DNA of 64,000 nucleotides. Origin: Aeromonas sanarellii (GTDB lineage Bacteria > Pseudomonadota > Gammaproteobacteria > Enterobacterales > Aeromonadaceae). How positions within the stretch are numbered: the first letter of the stretch is position 1; the number at the start of each line of letters is the position of its first letter. The stretch is from positions 1 through 64,000 of the forward strand of contig NZ_CDBN01000043.1 of the NCBI RefSeq assembly GCF_000820085.1, in the 5' to 3' direction. Shown piece by piece: positions 49,887 through 60,053 of this stretch. A program made the position numbers and the translations under genes. The notes beneath the pieces were generated by a model. It saw only the letters and a list, made by a program, of their open reading frames with translations, did not search any database and was not told the origin of the DNA.

Positions 49887-51158
49887 ATGGCGCATTTTAT
49901 CGACCGCAGGCTCAACGGCAAAAACAAAAGCGCTGTCAATCGGCAGCGCTTCATTCGCCGCTACAAGAAGCAGATAAAACAAGCGGTCTCGGATGCTGTC
50001 TCCAAACGCAGCATCCAGGACGTGGACAAGGGCGAGAGCATCAGCATCCCGACCAAGGACATCGGCGAGCCCCATTTTCATCAGGGGCAAGGCGGCAAAC
50101 GGGAGATGGTGCATCCTGGCAACGATCAGTTCGTCTCCGGCGACAAGATTGACCGTCCCAAGGGAGGGGGCAGCGGTCAGGGCACAGGTGAAGGCCAGGC
50201 CTCGGATCAGGGGGAAGGCGTGGATGACTTCGTCTTCCAGATCTCCAAGGATGAATACCTCGATCTGCTGTTCGAGGATCTCGAGCTGCCACGGCTGCAA
50301 AAGACCCAGCTCAACCAGCTGATGGAGATGAAGACCTACCGGGCGGGCTACACCTCCAACGGGGTGCCCGCCAACATCAACGTGGTGAGATCCTTGCAAA
50401 ACTCGCTGGCACGCCGCATGGCGCTGCAGGCAGGCAAGAAACGCCAGCTGCGCGAACTGGAGGAGCGGCTGGCCCAGCTGGTTCGCGAACCCAACGACCA
50501 TTTCGCCGAGATGGCCCAGCTCGAGAAAGAGATCCGTGAGCTGAAGCGGCGCATCGAGGCGGTGCCCTTTATCGACACCTTCGATCTCAAGTTCAACAAC
50601 TTCGTCAAACGACCCGTTCCCTCCAGCCAGGCGGTGATGTTCTGCCTGATGGATGTTTCCGGCTCCATGGATCAGGCCACCAAGGAGATGGCCAAGCGTT
50701 TCTACATTCTGCTCTATCTGTTCCTGAGTCGGACCTACAAGAATGTGGAAGTGGTCTACATTCGTCACCACACCCAGGCCAAGGAGGTGGACGAGCACGA
50801 GTTCTTCTACTCCCAGGAGACCGGCGGCACCATAGTCTCCAGCGCACTCAAGATGATGAACGACATCATCAACGAGCGTTACCCGGCCAACCAGTGGAAC
50901 ATCTATGCGGCACAGGCGTCCGACGGGGACAACTGGGCGGATGACTCCCCCCAGTGCAGGGAGATCCTGATGCGCGACATCATGCCTAGGGTGCGCTACT
51001 ACTCCTACATCGAGATCACTACCCGCGCCCACCAGACCCTGTGGCACGAGTACGAGGCGGTGGCCGAGCAGTATGCCCACTTCGCGATGGAGCACATCCG
51101 CAAGGTGGAAGACATCTATCCGGTCTTCCGGGAGCTGTTCAAGAAGCAAGCGGCTTGA
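49887..51158 (+). CDS. yeaH: YeaH/YhbH family protein (DUF444, VWA-like)
   Basis: A 423-residue protein of the DUF444 family. The N-terminus [20 protein letters not shown] is typical, followed by a glycine-rich linker near residue 90-115. A C-terminal VWA-like domain has the metal-site motif [15 protein letters not shown]. Such proteins work with a PrkA kinase in stationary-phase and sporulation-type stress responses. GGGGGAG precedes the ATG. It is sandwiched between yeaG and ycgB with short gaps, which supports a shared complex or pathway. Confidence 0.93.
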   Translation: MAHFIDRRLNGKNKSAVNRQRFIRRYKKQIKQAVSDAVSKRSIQDVDKGESISIPTKDIGEPHFHQGQGGKREMVHPGNDQFVSGDKIDRPKGGGSGQGTGEGQASDQGEGVDDFVFQISKDEYLDLLFEDLELPRLQKTQLNQLMEMKTYRAGYTSNGVPANINVVRSLQNSLARRMALQAGKKRQLRELEERLAQLVREPNDHFAEMAQLEKEIRELKRRIEAVPFIDTFDLKFNNFVKRPVPSSQAVMFCLMDVSGSMDQATKEMAKRFYILLYLFLSRTYKNVEVVYIRHHTQAKEVDEHEFFYSQETGGTIVSSALKMMNDIINERYPANQWNIYAAQASDGDNWADDSPQCREILMRDIMPRVRYYSYIEITTRAHQTLWHEYEAVAEQYAHFAMEHIRKVEDIYPVFRELFKKQAA

Positions 51159-51168
51159 GGGATCACAT

Positions 51169-52689
51169 ATGGTAGAAACCGCGAGAAAAATAGCGCCGCT
51201 GGACGATGGTCCTGACTGGAACTTCGATCTGCTGGAGATCTATCACCAGGAGATAGCCCGGGTTGCCAAGTTCTATCGGCTGGACACCTACCCCAACCAG
51301 ATCGAGGTGATCACGGCGGAGCAGATGATGGATGCCTACTCCAGCGTCGGCATGCCCATCGGCTACCAGCACTGGTCGTTCGGCAAGCGCTTCATCCATA
51401 CCGAGCGCAACTACAAGCGCGGCCAGATGGGGCTGGCTTACGAGATCGTCATCAATTCGGATCCCTGCATCGCCTACCTGATGGAGGAGAACACCATGCC
51501 GATGCAGGCCCTGGTGATGGCTCATGCCTGCTATGGCCACAACTCCTTCTTCAAGAACAACTATCTGTTCAAGGCCTGGACCGATGCCTCCTCCATCATC
51601 GATTACCTGCTGTTCGCCAAAAACTACATCACCGAGTGCGAGGAGAAACACGGTATCGATGCGGTCGAACGCCTGCTCGACTCCTGTCATGCCCTGATGA
51701 ACTTCGGGGTGGATCGCTACAAGCGCCCCCAGAAGATCTCGCTGGCCGAAGAGAAACGGCGCCAGAAGGCGCGGGAAGACTATCTGCAGACCCAGGTCAA
51801 CGAGCTGTGGCGCACCCTGCCCAAGCAGCACAAGATCTCCGGTGTCGAGGACAGGCGTTATCCGGCCGAGCCCCAGGAGAACATTCTCTACTTCATCGAG
51901 AAGAATGCTCCCCTGCTCGAGCCCTGGCAGCGGGAAGTGGTGCGCATCGTGCGCAAGATCAGCCAGTACTTCTACCCGCAGAAACAGACCCAGGTGATGA
52001 ACGAGGGATGGGCCACCTTCTGGCACTACACCATCCTCAATCACCTCTATGACGAGGGGAAGATCAGCGACCGCTTCATGATAGAAGTGCTCCACAGCCA
52101 CACCAACGTGGTATACCAGCCCCCCTACAACAGCCGTTACTACTCCGGCATCAACCCCTACGCCCTCGGCTTCGCCATGTTCACGGACTTGCGCCGCATC
52201 TGCGAGCACCCGACCGAGGAGGACAGGCATTGGTTCCCCGACTATGCCGGTACCAACTGGGTCGATACCCTGCACTTCGCCATGCAGAACTTCAAGGACG
52301 AGAGCTTCATCAGCCAGTTCCTCAGTCCCAAGGTGATGCGCGACATGAAGCTGTTTGCCATCGACGACGACGATCTGAAGAACTACCTCAGGGTCTCCGC
52401 CATCCACAACGAGGAGGGCTACCGGCTGGTGCGCAACACGCTGTCAGCCCAGTACAATCTGAGCAACCTGGAGCCCAACATTCAGGTCTACAACGTGGCG
52501 GTGAAGGGCGATCGCTCCCTCACCCTGCGCTACGTGCCCCACAACCGCATTCCCCTGGGTGAGTCGCGCCACGAGGTGCTCAAGCACCTGCACCAGCTGT
52601 GGGGGTTCGATGTGATACTGGAGCAGGACAACGGCGAGCTCTCCGCGGACATCATAGGTCGCTGCCCGGATCGCAAGAGCGCCACCTGA
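51169..52689 (+). CDS. ycgB: SpoVR-family protein YcgB
   Basis: A 506-residue SpoVR protein, about the length of E. coli YcgB. Conserved blocks include EIYHQEIARVAKFYRLDTYP, GYQHWSFGKRF, VMAHACYGHNSFFKNN and NEGWATFWHY. The histidines and acidic residues of the last two look like a metal site, but that is inference. It starts ten bases after yeaH, following TTGAGGG. In E. coli ycgB is unlinked to yeaGH but lies next to fadR; here both linkages coexist. Confidence 0.93.
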   Translation: MVETARKIAPLDDGPDWNFDLLEIYHQEIARVAKFYRLDTYPNQIEVITAEQMMDAYSSVGMPIGYQHWSFGKRFIHTERNYKRGQMGLAYEIVINSDPCIAYLMEENTMPMQALVMAHACYGHNSFFKNNYLFKAWTDASSIIDYLLFAKNYITECEEKHGIDAVERLLDSCHALMNFGVDRYKRPQKISLAEEKRRQKAREDYLQTQVNELWRTLPKQHKISGVEDRRYPAEPQENILYFIEKNAPLLEPWQREVVRIVRKISQYFYPQKQTQVMNEGWATFWHYTILNHLYDEGKISDRFMIEVLHSHTNVVYQPPYNSRYYSGINPYALGFAMFTDLRRICEHPTEEDRHWFPDYAGTNWVDTLHFAMQNFKDESFISQFLSPKVMRDMKLFAIDDDDLKNYLRVSAIHNEEGYRLVRNTLSAQYNLSNLEPNIQVYNVAVKGDRSLTLRYVPHNRIPLGESRHEVLKHLHQLWGFDVILEQDNGELSADIIGRCPDRKSAT

Positions 52690-52713
52690 TGGGCAAGGCG
52701 GGAGTCGCAAGCA

Positions 52714-52744
52714 TAAAAAAACGCGCCATCAGGCGCGTTTTTCT
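52714..52744. terminator. terminator between ycgB and fadR
   Basis: aaaacgcgcc/ggcgcgtttt with loop atca and A and T tracts on both sides. It serves both convergent units. Confidence 0.92.
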
Positions 52745-52756
52745 TGGTCGCGGCAA

Positions 52757-53470
52757 TCAGTTGTCACACAGATTGCTTGGCATGTCCTGGCGCAACCGGG
52801 TCCACAACTTGCCCGACTCGATGCCGTACTGACGCACCGTCATGAACACGGCTTCGTGGTCCTTGGTCTCGGCCAGTTTCAGCAGCGTCTTGTAGTAGGC
52901 ATCCGCCGTCTCGCGCGCCTGCTTGTCGGAGAAGTAATAACGCCCGACGCGGCTATAGAGCCCCTTGAACCCGTTGAGGATCAAGGCATAGATGGGGTTA
53001 CCCGAAGCAAACGAGAGCTGGTGGTGCAGACGGTAATCGAAGTCCGCATAGGCTTCGGCCGTGTTTTCCACCTCGTCGGCACCGCGCAGGATCTCGGCGG
53101 CCTGATCCGGATTGTTGCGAATGGCGCCACGGATGAAGATGGTGCAGATGTTGGTGCGAGCCGACAGCAACTGGGCCACCAGATCCGGCACCTTGTCCTG
53201 ATCGAGGCGCGCCAGGGTCTCCAGGATATTGAGGCCTGAGGTTTCCCAGAAGTTGTTCACCTTGGTCGGTTTGCCATGCTGGATGGTGAGCCAGCCATCG
53301 CGGGCAAGGCGCTGCAGCACTTCGCGCAAGGTAGTGCGAGTCACGCCAATCAGCTCGGACAATTCACGCTCCGCCGGCAGAATGGATCCAGGAGGAAAGC
53401 GATTGTTCCAGATGGACTCGATGATGTATTCCTCGGCAAACCCGGCAGGGCTTTGCGCTTTTATGACCAT
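52757..53470 (-). CDS. fadR: fatty acid metabolism regulator FadR
   Basis: A 237-residue GntR-family repressor/activator that responds to long-chain acyl-CoA. The first 110 residues are almost identical to E. coli FadR ([51 protein letters not shown]). The C-terminal acyl-CoA-binding domain is more diverged. It controls fad and fab genes, so it bears on the supply of beta-oxidation intermediates to phaJ and phaC. The ATG at 53470 matches the known N-terminus. It is divergent from nhaB, as in E. coli. Confidence 0.96.
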   Translation of the reverse strand: MVIKAQSPAGFAEEYIIESIWNNRFPPGSILPAERELSELIGVTRTTLREVLQRLARDGWLTIQHGKPTKVNNFWETSGLNILETLARLDQDKVPDLVAQLLSARTNICTIFIRGAIRNNPDQAAEILRGADEVENTAEAYADFDYRLHHQLSFASGNPIYALILNGFKGLYSRVGRYYFSDKQARETADAYYKTLLKLAETKDHEAVFMTVRQYGIESGKLWTRLRQDMPSNLCDN

Positions 53471-53803
53471 GTAGTGACTCTGTTGTAGTACGTAAAAAGG
53501 CTCACGAATAATAGCAAAGCCGGTCATGCTGGCAAGCATAAGGTCAGTCCTCTGCTCACATTAACCCGATCTTTTTGTTAAAAATATGTATGCAGCGACA
53601 ACGCGAGAGCCAACCAACCCCCAATGGGGGTGTGATACGCACTTCATCGCTGTGCAAGTTTCGCCACGTTATTTATAGTTATCGCTCCCTTGATTAAAAT
53701 CATGTGCAATCAATCTGATACAGGTGAATATCCGGAAGTTCGGGTCGAGCCGGGCTCGACTGCATAGACGCAGATACCAACAACAGAACCGAGAACCATC
53801 ATT
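53471..53803. other. fadR-nhaB divergent promoter region
   Basis: 333 bases without a gene. It contains a small hairpin (acccccaatgggggt near 53618) and an FNR-like site at 53690-53703, listed separately. AT-rich near 53560-53590. Confidence 0.5.
53690..53703. promoter_or_regulatory. FNR-like site upstream of nhaB
   Basis: TTGATTAAAATCAT matches nine of the ten specified positions of the FNR consensus TTGAT-N4-ATCAA. It lies about 100 bases before nhaB. Function is inference. Confidence 0.4.
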
Positions 53804-55378
53804 ATGCCAATCAGCCTAGGGCGCGCGTTTACAAAGAATTTTCTGGGCAATGCCCCGCGATGGTACAAGCTTGCCATCGTCCTATTCCTGCTGATCAATC
53901 CGATCGTCTTTCACCTTGATCCCTTCCTGGCTGGCTGGCTGCTGGTCGTCGAGTTCATCTTCACCCTGGCCATGGCCCTCAAGTGCTACCCCTTGCAACC
54001 CGGCGGCCTGCTGGCCATCGAAGCGGTACTCATCGGCATGACCTCGGCCGACCAGATCAAACATGAGCTGGTGGCCAATATAGAAGTGCTGCTGCTACTG
54101 GTCTTCATGGTGGCCGGCATCTACTTCATGAAGCAGTTGCTGCTCTATGTCTTCACCAAGATGCTGGTGCGCATCCACTCCAAGACGCTGCTCTCCCTCG
54201 CCTTCTGCCTGGTGTCGGCTTTTTTGTCCGCCTTCCTCGATGCCCTGACCGTGATCGCCGTGGTGATCAGCGTCGCCACCGGTTTCTACGCCATCTACCA
54301 CAAGGTGGCCTCACGGGATGAGTCCGGCAACCTGCACCACGATGACGAGGAGATCGACGAGCTCTCCCGTCGGCATCTGAACGAATTTCGGGCCTTCTTG
54401 CGCAGCCTGATGATGCACGCGGCCATAGGTACCGCACTGGGGGGTGTCTGCACCCTGGTCGGCGAGCCCCAGAACCTCATCATCGGCGAGCAGGCAGGTT
54501 GGCATTTCGGCGAGTTTGCCGTTCGCATGTCTCCCGTCACCGTCCCCGTGTTTCTCTGCGGTCTGCTCACCTGCATCCTGGTCGAAAGGTTCCGCTGGTT
54601 CGGCTATGGCACCCGGCTGCCCGAGCCCGTACGCCACATCATGGAAGCGTACGAACGCGAGGAAGAAGCCCAGCGTACCCCGCAAGACAAGGCCAAGCTG
54701 ATCGTCCAGGCACTGATCGCCACCTGGCTTATCACGGGGCTGGCCCTGCATCTGGCCGCCGTGGGGCTGATCGGCCTGACCGTCATCGTGCTCGCCACCG
54801 CCTTCACCGGCATCACCGAGGAACACGCCCTCGGCAAGGCCTTCCATGAGGCGCTGCCCTTCACCGCCCTGCTCACCGTCTTCTTCAGCGTGGTGGCGGT
54901 GATCATCGATCAACAGCTGTTCAAGCCGGTGATCCAGTGGGTGCTGGCGGCCAAGCCCGAGGATCAGCTCGCCCTGTTCTATCTGGCCAACGGCCTGCTC
55001 TCCATGGTCAGTGACAACGTCTTCGTCGGCACTGTCTACATCAACGAGGTGAAGACGGCGCTGATCAACGGGGCCATCAGCCGCGCCCACTTCGATCTGC
55101 TGGCGGTGGCCATCAACACGGGCACCAACCTGCCCTCGGTCGCCACCCCCAACGGCCAGGCCGCCTTCCTGTTCATGCTGACCTCGGCCCTGGCCCCCCT
55201 GCTGCGCCTCTCGTACGGCCGCATGGTATGGATGGCCCTGCCCTATACCCTGGTACTGGGCCTGGTCGGTTTCTTCTCCGTGGAGCTGTTGCTCGGCCCC
55301 GCCACCGAATGGTTCTACCAGGCGGGTTGGCTGATGGAGCACGCCGCCGTGCCTCTGTCGGCGCCGGCGGCACACTGA
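53804..55378 (+). CDS. nhaB: Na+/H+ antiporter NhaB
   Basis: A 524-residue membrane antiporter exporting sodium in exchange for protons. Family blocks are the N-terminal [37 protein letters not shown] and [20 protein letters not shown], and near the end [14 protein letters not shown] and [17 protein letters not shown]. About twelve transmembrane segments are visible. The fadR-nhaB-dsbB order is the E. coli arrangement. Confidence 0.95.
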   Translation: MPISLGRAFTKNFLGNAPRWYKLAIVLFLLINPIVFHLDPFLAGWLLVVEFIFTLAMALKCYPLQPGGLLAIEAVLIGMTSADQIKHELVANIEVLLLLVFMVAGIYFMKQLLLYVFTKMLVRIHSKTLLSLAFCLVSAFLSAFLDALTVIAVVISVATGFYAIYHKVASRDESGNLHHDDEEIDELSRRHLNEFRAFLRSLMMHAAIGTALGGVCTLVGEPQNLIIGEQAGWHFGEFAVRMSPVTVPVFLCGLLTCILVERFRWFGYGTRLPEPVRHIMEAYEREEEAQRTPQDKAKLIVQALIATWLITGLALHLAAVGLIGLTVIVLATAFTGITEEHALGKAFHEALPFTALLTVFFSVVAVIIDQQLFKPVIQWVLAAKPEDQLALFYLANGLLSMVSDNVFVGTVYINEVKTALINGAISRAHFDLLAVAINTGTNLPSVATPNGQAAFLFMLTSALAPLLRLSYGRMVWMALPYTLVLGLVGFFSVELLLGPATEWFYQAGWLMEHAAVPLSAPAAH

Positions 55379-55382
55379 TGGT

Positions 55383-55410
55383 GAAAGGGGCTGTACGGCC
55401 CCTTTCTTTT
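55383..55410 (+). terminator. terminator between nhaB and dsbB
   Basis: The stem gaaaggggc/gcccctttc is followed by tttttgg, directly after the nhaB stop. Confidence 0.88.
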
Positions 55411-55463
55411 TGGATGGGGCTCTGCTCTAATTCAGCCACTATTTTCTCTGTGAGATCAATCAG

Positions 55464-55985
55464 ATGATCGAGTTTCTTCGCCGCATTGCCAGCCATCGTC
55501 TGGCCTGGGGATTGCTGGCCGCGTCCGCTCTCTTCCTCGAACTGTGCGCCCTCTTCTTCCAGCACGTGCTGGTCCTGCACCCTTGTGTCATGTGCATCTA
55601 CGAGCGGATCGCCATCCTGGGCGTGCTGGCGGCCGGCCTGCTCGGCATGGTGGCGCCCCAGAAGTGGTATGTGCGCTGGAGCGCCATGCTGCTGTGGGGC
55701 TACAGCGCCTTCTGGGGCCTGAAGCTGGCGCTCAAGCATGTGGATTATCAGATGAACCCCTCCCCCTTCAACGTGTGCGAGGGCTTTGTCGACTTCCCCA
55801 GCTGGGCGCCGCTGGATCAGTGGATCCCCTGGATGTTCTATCCGGACGGAGATTGCAGCGAGATCAGCTGGCAATTCCTCGGCTTCTCCATGCCCCAGTG
55901 GCTGGTCGCCATCTTCGCCGCCTATCTGCTGGTCTTTGTGGTGGTCGCCATCGGCAACCTGATCAAGGGTCGCTGCTGCAACTGA
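55464..55985 (+). CDS. dsbB: disulfide bond formation protein DsbB
   Basis: A 173-residue inner-membrane quinone reductase that reoxidises DsbA. It has four hydrophobic helices and the two periplasmic cysteine pairs needed for activity: C41/C44 in HPCVMCIYERIA and C105/C131 in FNVCEG and DGDCSE. R48, next to the quinone site, is present. It lies downstream of nhaB with a terminator between, so it probably has its own promoter. dsbA is not in the window. Confidence 0.95.
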   Translation: MIEFLRRIASHRLAWGLLAASALFLELCALFFQHVLVLHPCVMCIYERIAILGVLAAGLLGMVAPQKWYVRWSAMLLWGYSAFWGLKLALKHVDYQMNPSPFNVCEGFVDFPSWAPLDQWIPWMFYPDGDCSEISWQFLGFSMPQWLVAIFAAYLLVFVVVAIGNLIKGRCCN

Positions 55986-55995
55986 GCCGGGAGGC

Positions 55996-56044
55996 ACGCA
56001 TAAACAAAGGAGGGAGCCGATGGCTCCCTCCTTTGTTTATGCGT
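55996..56044 (+). terminator. very long perfect hairpin after dsbB
   Basis: Arms 55996-56018 and 56022-56044 are perfectly complementary over 23 bases with a three-base loop. It starts 11 bases past dsbB. Much longer than a usual terminator stem. Confidence 0.85.
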
Positions 56045-56097
56045 CAGATCACGCCTGGACCATAGTTCCACAGCGGTGAGTTGCCATCTTCGTCTCC

Positions 56098-56132
56098 AGA
56101 TTGCCGATTGCCATCGTGACCATCGGCAATCT
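56098..56132. repeat. inverted repeat between dsbB and dedA
   Basis: Arms agattgccgat (56098-56108) and atcggcaatct (56122-56132) enclose 13 bases. No T-tract; role unknown. Confidence 0.5.
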
Positions 56133-56153
56133 GACAGTGAGCAGGCCACAAAC

Positions 56154-56180
56154 AGAAAGGGAGCCATCGGCTCCCTTTCT
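56154..56180. terminator. terminator of dedA
   Basis: A perfect 12-base-pair stem, agaaagggagcc/ggctccctttct, lies just past the dedA stop. Its core GGGAGCC/GGCTCCC recurs in the hairpins at 55996 and 61994. Confidence 0.85.
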
Positions 56181-56207
56181 CATTTCATTGCCACAGGGAC
56201 AAGAAGC

Positions 56208-56876
56208 TCAGGAGGCCACCTTGCCGGCATCCATCCTGGCCTTCACCATGCCGACCACCATGGGCAGCAGGGAGATGCCGATGATGCCGAAGATGAGCAG
56301 GGTGAAGTTGTGACGCACCACCGGCAGATTGCCGAAGAAGTGGCCCGCATAGACGAAGGAGAGCACCCACAGGAGGCCGCCCACCAGATTGAACGCCAGG
56401 AAGCGTGGATAGGTCATGGCACCCATCCCCGCCACGAAGGGCGCAAAGGTGCGCACTATGGGCAGGAAGCGGGTGATGATGATGGTCTTGCCCCCGTGCT
56501 TGGCATAGAAGGCGTGGGTCTTGACCAGGTAATCGCGGCGGAAGATCTTCGAGTCCGGATTGCGGAACAGCTGCTCGCCGAAGAAGTGCCCTATGGTGTA
56601 GTTCACCACGTTGCCGAGCACAGCGGCGATGATCAGCACCCCTGCCAGGGTATGCACGTCCAGCACGCTGCCCACCGTCAGGGCCCCGGCGGCAAACAGC
56701 AGGGAGTCGCCAGGCAGGAAGGGTGTGACCACCAGGCCTGTCTCGCAGAAGATGATGAGAAACAGGATGGCGTACACCCAGATCCCGTAGTGTTCGAACA
56801 GCTCTTTCAGGTGCACGTCAACGTGCAGGATAAAGTCGATGGCAAAGAGGATCAGATCCATTTTTTGGGTACTCAT
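56208..56876 (-). CDS. dedA: DedA-family membrane protein
   Basis: A 222-residue membrane protein close to E. coli DedA. It has the family motif [19 protein letters not shown] near residue 43 and [20 protein letters not shown] near 127. The second carries the conserved arginines (F/Y-x-R-x-x-P-x-x-R). DedA proteins are thought to move lipids such as undecaprenyl phosphate or phospholipids across the membrane in a proton-dependent way. It is convergent with dsbB and has a typical terminator. Confidence 0.92.
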   Translation of the reverse strand: MSTQKMDLILFAIDFILHVDVHLKELFEHYGIWVYAILFLIIFCETGLVVTPFLPGDSLLFAAGALTVGSVLDVHTLAGVLIIAAVLGNVVNYTIGHFFGEQLFRNPDSKIFRRDYLVKTHAFYAKHGGKTIIITRFLPIVRTFAPFVAGMGAMTYPRFLAFNLVGGLLWVLSFVYAGHFFGNLPVVRHNFTLLIFGIIGISLLPMVVGMVKARMDAGKVAS

Positions 56877-57031
56877 GAAGTGAACGGCGTGGAGTCTACG
56901 CCAATGAGACCTGGCTCACAATCACCCCATGGTCCCCTTTTTCGCCCTCATACAAAAGGAGCCATTCAATACCCTTAACTGGCGCACCCGGTGGCAAGAA
57001 AAAAACTGCCATGAACGGGGTCAGATTGGGA

Positions 57032-57289
57032 TCAATCGGCCTTGTCCAGAGAGGTCAGCACGACATCGGGCAAGCACCTCTCCCAGCCCCATAACAGAAG
57101 CAGCAACAGGCTGATATCGTCGAGCCAGCCAAAGAGCGGCACCAGGTCGGGCACCAGATCCACCGGGCTGATGCCGTAGAGCAGAATAAAGATGACCAGC
57201 CCCCGCGCCCACCAGGGGGTGGCCGGATGGCGAAACCCCAGGTAGAGGCGGCGCAGCCGCCGCCAGATAAGCCAGCGTCTGGCGCTCAC
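57032..57289 (-). CDS. DUF1232 (YkvA-like) small membrane protein
   Basis: An 85-residue protein whose core, [20 protein letters not shown], then [15 protein letters not shown], is the DUF1232 signature: a hydrophobic helix, then P-x-D-x-x-P-D, then D-D. It starts with GTG overlapping the uvrB stop codon (GTGA), so it is translationally coupled to uvrB. No function is known. Its link to uvrB is probably positional. Confidence 0.85.
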   Translation of the reverse strand: MSARRWLIWRRLRRLYLGFRHPATPWWARGLVIFILLYGISPVDLVPDLVPLFGWLDDISLLLLLLWGWERCLPDVVLTSLDKAD

Positions 57290-59298
57290 GACTCGATCAA
57301 CTCGCTGCGCAGCCGCTGGATCTGATCCCGCAGCGCCGCCGCCTGTTCGAACTCCAGATCCCGCGCATGCTGGAACATCTGCTCCTCCATTCGTTTGATC
57401 TCCTTGGCGATCTCGCTGGCGGAACGGGCGTGGTACTCCCCTTGCGGTTCGGCGGCCTTGCGGCTTCCCTTGCCGGCCTTGCCCGCGGTGCGGCTGCCCC
57501 CCATGTCCATCACATCGCCGACGGACTTGTTGAGCCCCTTCGGCGTGATGCCGTGCTCCAGGTTATGGGCGTGCTGCAGGGCGCGGCGCCGTTCAGTCTC
57601 TTCAATCGCCACCTTCATGGAGTTGGTGATGGTATCCCCGTAGAGGATCACCTTGCCGTTGAGGTTGCGTGCCGCCCGACCTATGGTCTGGATAAGCGAA
57701 CGGGTGGAGCGCAGGAAGCCCTCTTTATCTGCATCCAGGATGGCCACCAGGGAAACCTCCGGCATGTCGAGGCCTTCGCGCAGCAGGTTGATGCCCACCA
57801 GCACGTCGAATTTGCCAAGGCGCAGATCGCGGATGATCTCCACCCGCTCCACTGTGTCGATGTCCGAGTGCAGATAGCGCACCCGCACCTCGTGATCCGC
57901 CAGGTATTCGGTCAAGTCCTCCGCCATCCGCTTGGTGAGGGTGGTGACCAGCACCCGCTCCTCCACCGCCACCCGCTTGCGGATCTCGGAGAGCAGATCG
58001 TCCACCTGGGTGCTGACCGGCCGCACTTCCACCTCGGGGTCAAGCAGACCGGTGGGGCGCACCACCTGCTGCACCACATCGCCGCCGGATTTGTCCAGCT
58101 CATAGGGGCCCGGGGTCGCCGAGACGAACACCGTCTGCGGCATCAGCGCCTCGAACTCGTCGAACTTGAGCGGCCGGTTGTCCAGCGCCGACGGCAGCCG
58201 GAAGCCGTACTCCACCAGGGTCTCCTTGCGGGATCTGTCCCCTTTGAACATGGCGCCGATCTGCGGCACCGTGACGTGGGATTCGTCGATGATGAGCAGG
58301 CCGTCCCCCGGCAGGTAGTCAAACAGGGTGGGCGGCGGCTCCCCCGGCGCGCGGCCGGAGAGGTAGCGGCTGTAGTTCTCGATGCCGGAGCAGTAGCCGA
58401 GCTCCTGCATCATCTCCATGTCGAACTGGGTGCGCTGGCTGATGCGCTGCTCCTCCACCAGCTTGCCCAGCGACAACAGCTGCTCACGGCGACTCTTGAG
58501 CTCCTCCTTGATGTGCTCAATGGCGCCGAGTATGGTCTCGCGCGGGGTGGCATAGTGGGTCTTGGGGTAGATGGTGTAGCGCACCACCGTCTGCTCGATG
58601 GCGCCGGTCAGCGGGTCGAACAGGGAGAGGCGCTCCACTTCTTCGTCAAACAGCTCTACCCGCAGGGCCAGCTTGTCCGATTCGGCGGGGTAGATGTCGA
58701 TCACCTCCCCCCGTACCCGGAAGGTACCGCGCTGGAATGCCATGTCGTTGCGGGTGTACTGCAGCTCGGCGAGGCGACGCAGGATATCCCGCTGATTGAT
58801 CAGGTCCCCCACTTTCAGGTGCAGCATCATGCTGAGGTAGGCCTGGGGATCCCCCAGGCCATAGATGGCCGACACCGAGGCGACGATCACCACGTCGCGC
58901 CGCTCCAGCAGCGCCTTGGTGGCCGAGAGCCGCATCTGCTCGATGTGATCGTTTATGGAGGCATCCTTCTCTATAAAGGTGTCCGTGGTCGGCACATAGG
59001 CTTCCGGCTGGTAGTAGTCGTAGTAGGAGACGAAATACTCCACCGAGTTCTCGGGGAAGAACTCCTTCATTTCCCCGTAGAGCTGGGCCGCCAGCGTCTT
59101 GTTGGGCGCCAGTATCATGGTGGGGCGATTGAGAGTCGCGATGACGTTGGCCATGGTGAAGGTCTTGCCCGAGCCGGTCACCCCGAGCAGGGTCTGGTGG
59201 GCCAACCCGGACTCTATGCCGTCGAGCAGCTGGGCGATGGCCCTCGGCTGATCCCCGGCGGGTTGAAATTGGCTGGCCAACTGAAATAACTTGCTCAT
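57286..59298 (-). CDS. uvrB: excinuclease ABC subunit B
   Basis: A 670-residue UvrB, the damage-verification helicase of nucleotide excision repair. It shows Walker [14 protein letters not shown] (K45), the beta-hairpin region [20 protein letters not shown] and QTIGRAARN. The C-terminal UVR domain ([20 protein letters not shown]) binds UvrC. I chose the ATG at 59298 after GGGAG. The upstream 132 bases up to tRNA-Asn contain no CTGT-N8-ACAG LexA box, unlike E. coli uvrB. A DUF1232 gene is coupled downstream. Confidence 0.96.
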   Translation of the reverse strand: MSKLFQLASQFQPAGDQPRAIAQLLDGIESGLAHQTLLGVTGSGKTFTMANVIATLNRPTMILAPNKTLAAQLYGEMKEFFPENSVEYFVSYYDYYQPEAYVPTTDTFIEKDASINDHIEQMRLSATKALLERRDVVIVASVSAIYGLGDPQAYLSMMLHLKVGDLINQRDILRRLAELQYTRNDMAFQRGTFRVRGEVIDIYPAESDKLALRVELFDEEVERLSLFDPLTGAIEQTVVRYTIYPKTHYATPRETILGAIEHIKEELKSRREQLLSLGKLVEEQRISQRTQFDMEMMQELGYCSGIENYSRYLSGRAPGEPPPTLFDYLPGDGLLIIDESHVTVPQIGAMFKGDRSRKETLVEYGFRLPSALDNRPLKFDEFEALMPQTVFVSATPGPYELDKSGGDVVQQVVRPTGLLDPEVEVRPVSTQVDDLLSEIRKRVAVEERVLVTTLTKRMAEDLTEYLADHEVRVRYLHSDIDTVERVEIIRDLRLGKFDVLVGINLLREGLDMPEVSLVAILDADKEGFLRSTRSLIQTIGRAARNLNGKVILYGDTITNSMKVAIEETERRRALQHAHNLEHGITPKGLNKSVGDVMDMGGSRTAGKAGKGSRKAAEPQGEYHARSASEIAKEIKRMEEQMFQHARDLEFEQAAALRDQIQRLRSELIES

Positions 59299-59382
59299 GA
59301 CGACTCCCGGCAAAAAACGGCAAGAGTGCAGTGTACCCCGAGTTGACGGGCCTGGGTATCCGCCGGCCTGCCCTGATGGCTA

Positions 59383-59411
59383 TTGACCCCGAAATACGAC
59401 CTCTGTATGAT
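59383..59411 (+). promoter_or_regulatory. promoter of tRNA-Asn
   Basis: TTGACC (59383-59388) and TATGAT (59406-59411) have the optimal 17-base spacing, 20 bases before the tRNA. Confidence 0.75.
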
Positions 59412-59430
59412 GCACCTCCTTGCCTGATGT

Positions 59431-59506
59431 TCCCCCGTAGTTCAGTCGGTAGAACGGCGGACTGTTAATCCGTATGTCACTGGTTCAAGTCCAGTCGGGG
59501 GAGCCA
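59431..59506 (+). tRNA. tRNA-Asn (anticodon GTT)
   Basis: A complete 76-base tRNA. The acceptor stem TCCCCCG pairs with CGGGGGA, followed by G and an encoded CCA. The D-loop has AGTCGGT, the anticodon GTT is at 59464-59466, and the T-loop is GTTCAAGTC. It is divergent from uvrB. No second copy of its 3' end is seen downstream, so there is no sign of an integrated island. Confidence 0.98.
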
Positions 59507-59529
59507 ATTCCTCACCATCTCGGTGCAAG

Positions 59530-59538
59530 TTATCCACT
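59530..59538 (+). promoter_or_regulatory. DnaA-box-like site (one mismatch)
   Basis: TTATCCACT differs from the DnaA consensus TTATCCACA in the last base. It is the first of four such sites in this gap. Confidence 0.35.
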
Positions 59539-59751
59539 TTAGTGCTTTCCTCTGCCAATTTTAATGCACAAGCCCTGCCTTGCTGCACGCCTCCCTTTTG
59601 ATCCCCCGTCACTGACCGGCAGCGTTTTGTTCTGCCGCACATAACTATTTGATTTTTATAGAAACAATTTATTGCCGGTATTTTTTGAACAGCCCTTGAA
59701 GCCCAGTATTGGCGCGGGATACAGCCTGATCACCAAGTTTCATGAACAGGG

Positions 59752-59774
59752 TTATCCACAGTTTCTGTGGGTAA
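59752..59774. promoter_or_regulatory. inverted pair of DnaA boxes
   Basis: A perfect TTATCCACA (59752-59760) faces TGTGGGTAA (59766-59774, reverse of TTACCCACA, one mismatch) across five bases, forming a near-palindrome. Confidence 0.5.
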
Positions 59775-60053
59775 GTTGACCAAAGCCAATGTTCATCTGG
59801 GTTGGCAGCGATTGTCTCCGGTTTGGCGAGGCGACGCACCGCTCGCCCCATTTTCTGCTGTTTTTGTCCGCCCCCCTAAATGGGGTCAACCAGGGCAACG
59901 CCCCCACCACGGCGCGGTCTTTTTTCGCCATGCCCCGTGTCACGGGTCAGCCCTCGCCGGACGACAAATGGGGTTCTTTTGTATCCCTTAACTGACCTCA
60001 GTGAAAAATGCTGAAAACCATGCCCAATCGCTCCCCATACAGCAGGTAATAAA

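Noticed and set aside
59442..59642. Minus-strand open frame ending in TGLEPVTYGLTVRRSTD
   Set aside because: It lies antisense to tRNA-Asn. This is a known type of false gene call produced by tRNA sequence.
59767..59995. Two overlapping small plus-strand frames (74 and 68 residues) after tRNA-Asn
   Set aside because: No ribosome-binding site or recognisable motif, and they overlap each other in different frames.
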